This document shows, piece by piece, positions 32,036 through 42,889 of a stretch of 64,000 bases of DNA. Below the pieces are notes generated by a model. The model was not told the DNA's origin. It saw only the letters and a list, made by a program, of their open reading frames with translations, and made no database searches. The stretch is from Euglena gracilis (lineage: Eukaryota; Euglenida; Euglenophyceae; Euglenales), in NCBI GenBank assembly GCA_039621445.1, contig CP154955.1, positions 59,551,564-59,615,563 on the forward strand, given 5' to 3'. Position 1 is the first letter of the stretch. Each line of letters starts with the position of its first letter. The translations under genes were made by a program, and so were the position numbers.

Positions 32036-33561
32036 ACCCAAATACTCTCAGGTGTGACAATTCTGGGAGGCGGCACGAATGGGGGAATCGACAAATTTCC
32101 AGCCATGAAACTTCCCGCAGAAGGTATTTGTGAATTTATGTATGTCTGTGCAACCTGAGGCTGCCGCGGGGTATGTGAAAGGGATCACTGAGCACTTACC
32201 ACCAACGCCAATATCGTTCTTTTTTTGTAACCCCTTCTAAATGGACCTTGAAATTTCATCGGAGCTCACCTCAAACTCAATGCAACTCAAACTTACGAGG
32301 CCCGTTTTCTGTTGCTGCTTCTTCAGTCCGTTTGAAGTCTTTGTCTAATGTTCATGTGAATGAATATGAACGTTTATGACTGGGTAGCCCTGGCGTCGGA
32401 ATGCTCGGGACAAGAGGATACCATTGGGCCAGGGCCCAAAGCATCACCCATTCGAGGTGCGCCTGCACAGCTGGGCTGGGGACCCTGTGCAGCAGCTTTG
32501 TCTTTCCGCAGCGACCTGAGGAACCATTTGTGACCAGGCTTCACCAAACCACTCAAATCACAAAACCAAAGATCTTTCAGCATCTTTGGACAGAGATTTT
32601 TTTAAGGTTTGGGAGGTGGGGGGTTGGCAGGCCGGTTGGCAGGGGGGGGGGGGCAATTTTTGGGCGGGTCCAGTTTGAGTCCAAAATATTTATTTTGGGT
32701 CGAGGCGCCAAAAATAGACAACCCCCTTCGGCGGTTCCAACTTGGCCTACCCCAACCCTCCTGGGGGCGGACCCACCCATCCCCAAATCACAAACCTTAA
32801 AAACATTCTCATTTAGGACGCCCCCTGATGACTGTTGGAGGGAAAAAATAATAATAATCCCTTTCTGTCCCCCTTTAAGTTGAATTTTGTTATCCAGAGC
32901 GTTGCTTGTTGTGTCCCAAATGACTGCTGGCTGCCCCCCCCCCCCCCGACAGAAGGGGGATCTGGCATACGGCTGATGACTGGTCAGATCGGCTGCCCTT
33001 GGGGGTTGCTTCCCATTCAAAATATGCGACGCCCTGCTTCCATTGCCTGTCTCTCCAGAATCTTTGGCATCCAAACTTCAGGGTGGGACCAAAATGGGAC
33101 TACAAATACCTGGGGTAACACCGGCGGACGGTGGAGAGGTAGATGCCCTCGAGGTGGTGAGGAACCTGGCACCAGATTGCTGTTGCGACTTCGGAGGCTC
33201 CAGTCGGCCAGCTGGGAAACAGGTGCTGGCTGGACCCCCTGGCTGGAGGTTGGTACCCAAAAATTGGCAAAAGAGCCCGAATCCTGCTGGGTTGGGGTTT
33301 TTGGGCTCAAATTTTTGCAGCAAATATGCAAAAGTCATTTTGGCCATTTTTGAAACTTTTCGAAACTTCTGGAGTGGTGGCCGCGATTTTTTCCCGGCCC
33401 GGCCCAGCTTTTCTGGACTGACCAAACTTTATTTCCACTCGAACCCCCCTCCGGGGTCCGCAGCTCGACTGGTAGCTGCTGGCTGAAAAGGAAGGTGCTG
33501 CCGGGTTGGACCAGGAAAAGAATTCTTTGCACCCAGCCCACCTTTGGATGGCAATGATTTT

Positions 33562-33880
<319 letters not shown>

Positions 33881-34013
33881 ATTTTTCATCAGTTGCACCA
33901 CAGCCGTGGCCAGGGTTCTATTTCTCAGGAAATCCCCCAAGGAAGCTTTCACATATGCGCATTTGTGCAATGCTGTGCTGGGGGCTAATGGATCCCTCCC
34001 ACCCTGTCAAAGG

Positions 34014-34046
34014 CACGGAAATGCTCCATAAATGTGTCGTTGACAC
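34014..34046. repeat. Short dispersed hairpin (copy 3)
   Basis: CACGGAAATGCTCCATAAAT..GTCGTTGACAC, preceded by TGTCAAAGG. It corresponds to the hairpin at 59246 with a weaker stem. Confidence 0.45.
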
Positions 34047-34503
34047 AGGGGGTGTGTCAACGACATGGCATATGTCTTGGACAGTGGGGGGAGTAGGGAG
34101 TGCAAATGCCAATAGGAGGGGGGGCGAACACGGACTCCCAGGAACCCAAATACAACAGCATGGAAATGGCAAAAAACCTCAGAATCAGCACACCCTGCAC
34201 ACTGCACACCCTTTTGACCAAGATTTGGGCTGTGCTGCCAATTCCCAGTCCATTTTGTTCAATTTCTTCGGCACCTTCCAAAGGAAAAAAACAACCCACT
34301 ACCGTTCAGCTGTCTTGGGCAACTGGGAAGGCTCAAAATCTGTTGATGGGGGAGTTCCAGAGATGGGAAAAACGGCTTGCTGGCTGGCATCTCCCCCAGG
34401 GGGTGGGATCCCCCCTGGCTTGAGCGACGCCCTGCCTCGTCCATTTGGGGGTAAATTTGTATACAAGGAGAGTGAGGGTACTCAAATAACAGCAACAGGT
34501 CAC

Positions 34504-34602
34504 TGACTGGCTCCACAAGGTGTCCGACCACGGAAGAACAACCACATGACGGAAGGGCTCGAGCTCCTTCGCGTCCACCGCCACAGGCAACGGGGGCAGG
34601 AA
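34504..34602 (-). CDS. Isolated 99-nt exon, unknown gene
   Basis: Acceptor TATCTCTCTCAG ends at 34603 and donor GT follows AGCCAGTCA at 34504, giving 33 whole codons: FLPPLPVAVDAKELEPFRHV then VVLPWSDTLWSQS. Phase is 0 at both ends. The composition is protein-like and non-repetitive. It could be an upstream exon of the mTERF gene or of a separate gene. Confidence 0.45.
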
Positions 34603-34624
34603 CTGAGAGAGATACAGATAGGTG

Positions 34625-34960
34625 TGTGTGATGACACCACACACAACACAACACAACACACACACACACACACTCACTCACACCCCAACACACACAACAT
34701 ACCCACAGATTTTGTCACAGCACACACACATTTTGCAACACAAACACAGAACACACATGCACAACACAACACAACACAACACAACACAACACAACACAAC
34801 ACAACACAACACAACACAACACAACACAACACAACACAAAGCAACACAATGCAACACACAGCACAACGAAATGCAACGCAACACAACCCAACACAACCCA
34901 ACGCCAAATACAAAGGCACACGTGTGCACACACACACACACACACACAGGCAGGCAGGCA
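34625..34960. repeat. (ACAAC)n and (CA)n tracts
   Basis: CA repeats at about 34645-34690 and 34928-34950 flank an ACAAC pentamer array at 34757-34905 with occasional GCAAC units. A (GATGAT)n run follows at 34985-35003. Confidence 0.92.
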
Positions 34961-35439
34961 GGCACTGTATTGTGATGACGACGACGATGATGATGATGAT
35001 GATGTGTGTGGGTGCCTAACAAGACTGTACGTTGCGTTTTGGGGTCTTTGCAAAGACCCAAAACATTTATTGCCTTTGGTGCACACAAGTCTCTGCTTGG
35101 TTTGTAAATTGCAGCTTTGAAAACATTCTTCAAGGTTGTAGATGGAGCTGGATCAAGCCACCCACAACTGTTGGAATGAGAAAAAATGTAATTTTTAGGG
35201 ATTATCTCCTTGCAAATAAAAGGATTGAGGCCCCCGGAGCTTTTTTTTAATATGTACTCCAATTTAAAATGCTTTTGCTTTTTATCTGAAGCTTGTTTAT
35301 TTGATCTCCAGAAAAACTTCCTCTAATATTCCTCACAACACTAGTTTTTCGGTAAGGGTGTAAACACTTGTCGACGAGGAGCAGAATGAATCAATGCATA
35401 GAGAAAAATGTTTTGCTCTCCCCCTGCAAGAAAGTTTCC

Positions 35440-35560
35440 CGATTTAAAAAGTAATCCATAGCAATTCGTTGGGGGCGTGCAACCGTGCACAAAAAATCTT
35501 CTCCAGAGTGGAAAAAGAATTCGGCATTTTGGGCACCTCCATGGACAGCAGTGCCCCCTG
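35440..35560 (-). CDS. Possible exon, unknown gene
   Basis: After TCAGTTTTGCAG, a good acceptor, the minus strand reads ALLSMEVPKMPNSFSTLEKI then FCARLHAPNELLWITF and a stop. Neighbouring frames are also open, so the assignment is weak. Confidence 0.25.
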
Positions 35561-35804
35561 CAAAACTGAGGCCAGACCTTTGACCGTGAAGGTTGAGCAC
35601 AGTTGCGGTGAATTGCCTCAAGGGGGGCATCAAAAGAGGGACAGCGGGCAACGGCAGCGCAGCGTAAAGAATGCGAATCTACGAGTCGGGGGTCACCCAC
35701 GCCTGCATACTGACACACAGTGGCGGCAACGGCAGGCCAGTCCCCACCACCAACGCCCACCGCACGGGTGGCGCGGACTGGCGTGAATACAGCAAGGCTG
35801 CGGT

Positions 35805-36212
35805 CAGGAATCCTTTTTTTTTAAACGACTGGGGGTCCCCCCCACCCACCCAGGGGAAACCTGCCTACCCCCCCCCCGGGGGGGAGTCTGAGGGACACAC
35901 TTCTTGGGTCAATTTGGGGTCAAGCTTCTTTTTACCAACCCGGGGGGGGGGAGAGGGGGTGCCTTGTTCTGCGGGGTGCCTGCCCATTGCAGGCACCTCC
36001 CCCCGGGTCAGTTCTGGGTCTTGGTGCCTGTCAACCCAGCCAATTTTCCATTGAAAATGGCCATTTTTGGGCCCTGGTGCCTTTGGCGCTAGGGGGGAGG
36101 GGGAGTGCCACAGCACAACCCACCCCAAAATCTGACCCCCCCCTGGTGGGTTGAAAGTGCCCACCCCCCTGCCTGCCCATAGAACCTCCCTCCGGGGTGC
36201 GACTTTCCTTAA
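35805..36212. mobile_element. Degenerate MITE-like element
   Basis: Left end CAGGAATCCTTTTTTTTTA and right end TTCCTTAAAAAGAAGCCTG are inverted. Flanking 8-mers match at 5 of 8. The inside has GTGCCTGCCC..GCAGGCACC as in the elements at 55472 and 60650, and the hairpin GGTGCCTTTGGCGC. Confidence 0.5.
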
Positions 36213-36611
36213 AAAGAAGCCTGTTTGGGGTCAAAAATATTTTTGACTGGTTTGCTGTTTGTGTCAAATATAGTGGGGAAAATTTTTTCTCTGGGGGGCA
36301 CCCACTCAGCTCAACTCCCCCCCAGGGAGGTCCGCCAGACCCTTTTCTCCACCCCCCCTCCCCCAGGGTCCAACCTTAAAGAATCCCTGGCTGCAGTTGG
36401 ATTCTCCCTCCCTGGCAGCGAAGACGGGGGCCACACAGGCAGGTGGGAGCACCGCACCGCAGTACAGAGACAACCGCCTCAAACTCAAATCACATACCCC
36501 CAAACCCAGGCGGCTGCTGTTCCCATTTGGCTGACCCAGTGTGGCCCTCAATGGACCTTCCCTTCTGTCTAAACGGCAAGCAACTGGGTGGTGGTGGTGG
36601 TGGTGGTGGTG

Positions 36612-36895
36612 GTCGGTCCTTAAGGGAATAAAAAAAAAAAACTCCGCTGTCCCAGCACATGCCATGAAAAATGCACAGGGAAATGGGCGGGGAAATTCGG
36701 CATTTTTTTTTAGGAAGAACAGGTCGACATCGGGGGGGAAATGATTCCTCGCATCCTTGGACCATCGCCCAAAACGTCAAAAAAATGTGTTTTCGACGTT
36801 TTAATTTGGACCCCGTTCAAGCCCCCAGTCCGGCCCATGGCCGGCCCGTATGCAAGAAACAAAAAAATCCTTCCCGTCCCTCATGGCCTGCCCTG
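36612..36895. mobile_element. MITE-like element, CAGGGCGGTC family (copy 4)
   Basis: Left end reduced to CGGTCCTTAAGGG against a (GGT)n tract; right end CCTCATGGCCTGCCCTG. Shared interior: CCCAGCACATGCCATGAAAA, CATCCTTGGACCATCGCCC, CCCCGTTCAAGCCCCCAG. Slightly truncated, with GGT-rich flanks on both sides. Confidence 0.65.
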
Positions 36896-37579
36896 GGTTG
36901 GGTGGTAGTGGTGCTTAGACAGCCAAAATACGGGTACCCCCCCGGCGAAACTGTCTCTAGACAAGTCGGCGAGTGCAGAGATAAGAGACAGGTCCCTATA
37001 AATCAGGTCAGCGGGTATGGGGGCAGGAGACAGTATCCCGGGCGGGTCCGGGTCAGAGAAAAGAGGTGACATTTTTCGACCCCCCGCTGGGCACAAATAA
37101 TCCAAAGGAGTGGTATTTCTCATAATTTTGCGATCAGGCACAAAAAACAAATTTCACAATTCTTTTCCTTCAATTTGGAATATTTGTTTTTTCAACTAAA
37201 AATGCGACATGCTCAAAACTTTGGTAGGAGACAGGTCAGTGGGAAGAAGAGTAGGAGACATTTCTGTGAGGACAAGTTAATGGGTACAAGCAAGTAGGGA
37301 CAGTTTCCCAGGGAGGACCAGGGCAGAACGGGAAGGCCTGATGGGGGGTGTTCGACCTCCCCCCCCCCCACCTGGGAGGTGGGGGGGGGTCGACCCCCCC
37401 CCAACGCAGCATTTTCACCAATTTTGGGGAAACGGGGACTTTGGCCGGGGAAATTTTTTGAAAATTCTTTGAAAAATGAACCAAAAATAAATGATTTTTT
37501 GATGAAAAAACCACATTTTTCACAAACAATTAACCAAAAATTGGTTAATTGTGGTTTTCAGGGTTTTCGGGGGGACCTC

Positions 37580-38027
37580 CTATACCCGCGCCCCCCGGGC
37601 AATTGACGACCCGGGCAATTGACGCCCCCGGGCAATTGCCACCCCTGGCTGTGCCGGCCAATTTGTCACCCCGGGAAATTGTTACCCCCTTCCGTGCTGC
37701 CCAATTTGTCAACCCCCGTTTGCAGTATTGCATTGTGAACTTTCTTTTTGCCAACATGACTCGATTGATCTTCTATTTCGCTACAACGTGCTGAGAACTT
37801 TTGCATACCAAACGCTCTGCACAATATCACGACCATAGCTGCATTTTTCCTGCGTTCACTTGTTCTTGGTCATTTGGTTTAAATGTGGCTTACATGGGTG
37901 GGCAATTGACGCCCCCGGGCAATTGTCACCCCCCTCTGTTCCGGCCAAATTGTCACCCCGGGAAATTGTCCCCCCCCTCTGTGCTGCCCAATTTTTCACG
38001 CGACAATTGCCCGGGGGGGGGGGAATG
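37580..38027. mobile_element. Insertion with CCCGGGCAATTG ends
   Basis: The sequence on either side (GGACCTCCTAT and GGTCCCAAAATGGGTCC) is contiguous at 61450-61480. Here 448 bp intervene, starting CCCCCCGGGCAATTGACG and ending CGACAATTGCCCGGGGGG. The ends are inverted repeats. Internal repeats of GGCAATTG and CCAATTTGTCACCCCGG fill both halves. Confidence 0.6.
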
Positions 38028-39496
38028 GTCCCAAAATGGGTCCAAAACACACCCGGCGCCAAAGGCACCGGAAATTTTTTGGGGGTCCAAAAACTGGTGC
38101 CACCAAAACAATGGGAACAGGTGGTGGGGGGGGTCGACCCCTCCCCCACCCACCACGCACGGGGTAGGGGGGGGGGGGGCTCGTCCCCTCCCACCCACCA
38201 CCTTGTCCATCCAGATGCCTCAAGTTGCAAATTAGACTCCCCCAAAAAAAGATATTCTCCGTTTTCGGCGAAGCGACAATATTTTTTCCAATCAAATTGC
38301 TGTCAAGGCAGCCCCCCCCCCCCGGTTCCCACCCCCTCCAGGAAACTATTTTCCAAGGGCAGAACGGGAATCAGCCAAACAGCCAGATGGATGTTTCAAA
38401 AATACCAAAGAAAAATGTCTCCCGGGAAAATGACCTAAAAAGGTGAACCCCAGAAAAATAGTTCCTGAACCATCACCCAACTACTGGCCAAGCCCCTGGC
38501 CCCTGGCCACTGGCCCCTGGCCAAGCCGAGCTCCTGGTCCCTGGCCAGGTCCTTTGGCCAAGGGTAGTGAAAAACTCTGTCCCTCACAGACTATAGCCGG
38601 AGCTCTCGGAGTTTTTTTCCCCCCGTGAAATTGTCACCCAATAAGTCAGCGAGTACAAGTCCAGTTGGCACGTCCTGGGAGGGCTTGTGATGGGCTTCCG
38701 ATGCGACAGCTCAGCTGGTATGGGTCCTCGGCGACAACCAGCGGGGGGGGGGGGGGCAATCCTTGAGCAAAACAACGATTTCCCATCCAAGCACTTTCAA
38801 TGAAACTCCCCAACCAGGAGAAATGGCCATGTTTGGTAAAAACGGGACAATTTCGGGGGAACAACCAGCATGTGCTGGCCGGCATTCTCAGGTTGATTCC
38901 CCCCCCCCTCTTCCACCTGCCGGGTAATGTCTGTCCTCCGTCTGGGGGGTGGTCGTTGGACATAAGATTCTGACCAAAAAGCTGTCCTCCACTTGAGGGT
39001 CGGCCGTTAGACAAGAAGTCAAAAAATCTGTGGACTGGGGGGGTACCCAGGATTCCCCAAAAGGTCTCAAAATTTTCAAGGTTTCATTTTCAAGTGTTTT
39101 TGCATTTTTGACAAAATTTGTCCTAAAAGTGCCCAAAAAGGTATTTGTAGCCAATTTTGGGCGGTAAGACTTTTGGATTTTTGGACTGTTTCGTGCCACG
39201 CCAAAAATCTGGACAGCAACCACAATGAGAATGCCCCAAAGTGCGGACTGCATGGCTTCTCCACAGTTGATGTGCTGCGGAAACAGCGGTACGGTGGGCC
39301 TCTTCAAAAAAAGAGGGGGTGCCCAGTGACCGGGGGTGGGGGATGCGCTACAGATGGGTCAGACGGTGACCCAAAAGGGGTGGGTAAGTAGTGACAGGAT
39401 GAGAACGGGAAGAAAATGGCCACGGGGGCCAGCGGGCAGGGATCTGAGCGGGCACTGGTGCACCTGATCTGTGTAACCCACTCCCTGAATAGACTG

Positions 39497-39597
39497 CACT
39501 TGTAGTGCACTTGTAATGGACTTGTAGTGCACTTCTAGTGCAATTGTAGTGGACTTGTAATGGACTTGTAGTGGACTTGTAATGGACTTGTAGTGAA
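39497..39597. repeat. 11-bp tandem array (GACTTGTAGTG)
   Basis: Nine consecutive 11-bp units with alternating GTAGTG and GTAATG endings. Because 11 is not a multiple of 3, any translation cycles over 33 bp. No stop occurs on the minus strand. Not considered coding. Confidence 0.9.
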
Positions 39598-40076
39598 CCA
39601 CCGCCTCCGGCGGCGGGGGGGGGTGCACTTCTATTTGGACCCCACCTGCGCGATTTTTGTTGATTTCTTTTAGAAATCCCATCACAATGGGGGTGGGCTT
39701 TTACTTGGACCCTGCCCTTGTAGCGGCCCCGCACTTCAACTGGGGGGGGGGGGTTAGGTGTCCATCCACATCACCCACTTTAAACATAACCCACACTGAC
39801 AAAGCTGGGCGGTTTAAGATGCCTTGTCTCCCAACTGTGCCAAGAGGAAGTGGGAAAAAAAAACCCTCGCTAAGCTCTCGCAGGCAAATGGGGGAATTCT
39901 GTTGCATTAACCCGCAAAGCCCTTTTTTTGTTCGCATTCTGCAAATGTATGTTGAAATTCAGCTTCAAATACAACTTTTGACAACGTCTGGAAAACACGT
40001 TTGGTTTTTGCTTCAAAAAAACAACCTCCTTTTGAATCCACAATTCTCAAAATCGCCACTGTATGATTATTTGTAA

Positions 40077-40318
40077 GGCAGCATATAATATTATAATGGG
40101 GAGGCAAAAAATTTTTTGCGTTAATGATGGAATAGGGTGCGCGACTTAGGCTTAGGGTTAGGCCTAACTTGTACACCGGACACCCGTCTATAAGTAAGGC
40201 CTAACCCTAACCCTAAATTGCGCACTTTACCCTACTCCATCATTAACACAAAAAAATTATTTTGACCCCCCCCACTATATGGCCCCCCCTAGGGGGGGCC
40301 ATATAATGGGGAGCTGCC
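40077..40318. mobile_element. Palindromic MITE with TTAGGG-like core (copy 2), exact TSD
   Basis: A 242-bp palindrome with ends GGCAGCATATAATATTATAA and TATAATGGGGAGCTGCC, flanked by exact 8-bp repeats ATTTGTAA (40069-40076, 40319-40326). The inner arm TTTTGCGTTAATGATGGAAT is identical to the copy at 17743. The outer arms differ: here a GGCCCCCCCTAGGGGGGGCC hairpin replaces the GGACC one. Confidence 0.9.
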
Positions 40319-41011
40319 ATTTGTAACTTCATTCAATCAGTCAAACTCGGGTGCAGATGACATTGACCAGCCAGGAGGTATAAAACACAGCAAAAACCTC
40401 TGAGGTGTAAACCCAACAGGGGGAGGCAGGATGGGTCATTAAAAAAGCAACACTGCCTCGTCGTGGTGGCTCGGTTATGCGGGGGTGCTGGCCCCTGTCA
40501 TGTACGGCGTGGTGCTGCCACCGGGGGGAACCGTTGGGTGATGCGTCCAGGCCCACGGCGACAGGTGGACCCCAACTGAAACACAAAAAAAAAGACCCGC
40601 GCCCCCCCAAAAAACGCGTATAAAAAACACTAAAAAACACACACATCTGGTTGCGGCAGACAAAGAAACACTCTCCTTTGGCATTTTTCCACCCCCTTTT
40701 CTAGGTTCTGCTGGGAAGTGAATTAACTTGGGGAAAGCCTAACCCTAACCCTGCATTTTTGGCCTGGATTCTTCCCGACGTTCAAAAGGTTCATAAATTT
40801 TTAAAAATACATAACAGGGTTTACATCCGAGACGGTGCCCAACAGGACAATTTTCACAAGTTGAGGGCGGAAGACAAAAATTGGTGTTTTTCCAGGCATT
40901 GTTTTAAGAACTCTGGAAAGAAATGGAAAATCCGAATAAAAATTTCACCTTTTCCCCTCAGAGCGGTGTCCACATTTAATTATCATCATTATCGTTATCG
41001 TTATCATCATC

Positions 41012-41162
41012 ATCACCACCACCACCACCACCACCACCACCACCACCACCACCACCACCACCACCACCACCACCACCACCACCACCACCACCACCACCAC
41101 CACCACCACCACCACCACCACCACCACCACCACCACCACCACCACCACCACCACCACCACCA
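41012..41162. repeat. (CAC)n microsatellite with ATC flanks
   Basis: About 50 perfect CAC units, flanked by ATC/ATT trinucleotides to about 41275. Poly-His, poly-Val and poly-Gly readings are artefacts. Confidence 0.97.
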
Positions 41163-41466
41163 TCATCGTCATGATCATCATGATCATCATCGTCATTATC
41201 ATTATTACCATTATCATTATTATCATTATCATTATCAATAATGATGATGATGATGATGATGATGATAATTATAATGAATAACAATATTATTATTTATTTT
41301 TAAATGCATTGTTATAAAAAATGCAAAAAATGAAATGGGCCAGCGTAGCGATGCGCGTTACTGGGGCGTTACAGTGAGGCGTGGCCCTGCCCGTATGAGT
41401 GGAGCGTGGGTTACGCTTGCTGTTTCCGTCGAAGGCCGAGACGCCGCCACCAGAGTCTCGCCCGCC

Positions 41467-41511
41467 TCAGTGGTCGTCTAGGCTGAGCAAGGCGGCCCTT
41501 CCCCTGACACG
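41467..41511 (-). CDS. Terminal exon candidate of the 41-63 kb string
   Basis: A strong acceptor (pyrimidine run CCCTCCCTCAG) is followed in phase 0 by 14 codons, RVRGRAALLSLDDH, and TGA at 41467. The alternative frame runs on to a stop near 41410 as an Arg-rich tail. A short terminal exon is the simpler reading. Confidence 0.4.
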   Translation of the reverse strand, partial: RVRGRAALLSLDDH

Positions 41512-41760
41512 CTGAGGGAGGGGGAGGGAGGGGGTCAAGGAGAGAGGAGGCACCAGGATTTGACGGAAGCCTGGTGAGAGGGACGACGATCCACAATCCT
41601 GGACAACGCGAAACAAAAACAAAACAAACAAAAAAGCAAAAAAAATCTGATAAAAATACTGTTTGACGAAATTGAAACAACAAAAATATGCAAAGATGTG
41701 CATGGACATATATGTATGTGTGTAATATATATCATATATGTATATATTATATACAACGTA

Positions 41761-41798
<38 letters not shown>

Positions 41799-41863
41799 AT
41801 TGCACATTATTGGATGATGATATAGTTGTGCTTGTAGACCCAGTTCTGGGGCCCAGACACCGG

Positions 41864-42000
41864 CCCCTGCAGGGGGCGGGGCTGGCCAGGGCCCGGCTGC
41901 GGAGCACCTCCTCGTCCGGCACGGGCTCCCCCGCCGCCACCGCCGCCTGCCGCAGCTGCTCGATGCGGTCCGCCAGCAGCGGGTCCAGTGAGGCGGGGGC
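41864..42000 (-). CDS. Exon, helical segment
   Basis: The minus strand encodes ASLDPLLADRIEQLRQAAVA, then AGEPVPDEEVLRSRALASPA, an amphipathic helix-like stretch. GT is available after GGGGCCG. Unknown family. Confidence 0.55.
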
Positions 42001-42364
42001 GCCGCGGTGGGCGGCCCGCGGCTGCCGGGCCGAACGTCCGCCTGGGTTGTGATGGTCCCCCTCCCACGGAGCCCCCCCCCCCCCCCCGGGAGCTGTCACC
42101 TGACCCGAAGACCGAGGACCAAAACAACTTTGCACCTCCCCCCCCCCCCGGGCGCTTGGCCCGGGCCATGTTTGAAGGTCAGGCCAGGGGGCCAAGCTGA
42201 GGGGGGCCACATTTGCATGGTAAGAGTTTTGACGGCAAACCGCAAAATTCAAATTTTGAAAAAAATAAGAATTTTGGCGGCCATGTGCAAAAAGGCCGCA
42301 GGCCAACTTCAGGGGGGCCCTGTAACCCTAACATGGGGCCAGGTCATGCAAGGAGGGGGGGGGC

Positions 42365-42393
42365 CAAATAACCCTAACCCTAACCCTAACCAG
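42365..42393. repeat. Telomere-like (CCCTAA)n block
   Basis: AACCCTAACCCTAACCCTAACC, an internal run of about four CCCTAA units, with another AACCCTAAC near 42327. Confidence 0.85.
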
Positions 42394-42558
42394 GGGGGGG
42401 GAGGTATTATGACAGGTTCCCCAGCACCGGGGACCCTGGCGATTTCCTGGGCATCACAATCCCTTGGTGAATGCATGAGTGAAAGAGAAAATGAGTGAGC
42501 GAGTGAGTGCGTGTGTGCATGCGTGCATGTGCATGCGTGCGTGTATGTGAGTGAGGGC

Positions 42559-42878
42559 CAGGGCGGTCCTTAAGCAAAAAAAAAACTCTGCTGTCCCAGC
42601 ACACTCAATGAAAATAGACAGGAAAATGGGCAAAGAAATTTGGCATTCTTCGGCGACAACAGGTCCACATCAGGAGAAAAAAACTGATTCTTGGCATCCT
42701 TGGACCATCGCCCATCCACCCAAATCATCAAAAAATGTGTTTTTGGACTTTTCAATTATGGACCCCGTTCAAGTCCCAGTCCGGCCCTTGGTCGGCCCTT
42801 GGTCGGCCCTTTGGCCGAAAGGGGGGCGGCCCTTAAGAAAATAAAAAAAAAATTTCCTGTCCCTTAAGGACCGCCCTG
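42559..42878. mobile_element. MITE-like element, CAGGGCGGTC family (copy 5, best TIRs)
   Basis: 320 bp with ends CAGGGCGGTCCTTAAG and CTTAAGGACCGCCCTG, the cleanest inverted pair of the family. The flanks AGTGAGGGC (42550-42558) and AGTGAGGC (42879-42886) look like a target duplication with one inserted G. The interior matches the copies at 22634 and 36612. Confidence 0.82.
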
Positions 42879-42889
42879 AGTGAGGCACG

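Larger units (their letters stand above)
30050..33500. other. Stretch without a convincing exon
   Basis: Contains a T-rich block (30000-30215), a 20+ bp poly-G run near 30330, repeat 30360-30820 with GGCGC hairpins, CA and GGGA microsatellites and diverged repeat pieces. Weak minus-strand readings at 32.4 kb and 33.1 kb have no clear splice sites or family match. Confidence 0.45.

Noticed and set aside
35671-35790. Plus-strand exon reading MRIYESGVTHACILTHSGGN
   Set aside because: Protein-like at first sight, but the minus strand is equally open, no splice sites fit, and all supported coding is on the minus strand.
40759-41284. Poly-His protein (plus) and poly-Gly or poly-Val proteins (minus)
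   Set aside because: Readings of the CAC microsatellite, open simply because it is a trinucleotide repeat.
41340-41470. tRNA-like or small RNA gene in a GC-balanced stretch
   Set aside because: No cloverleaf with a plausible anticodon arm and T-loop (GTTCRANYC) could be drawn here or elsewhere in the window.
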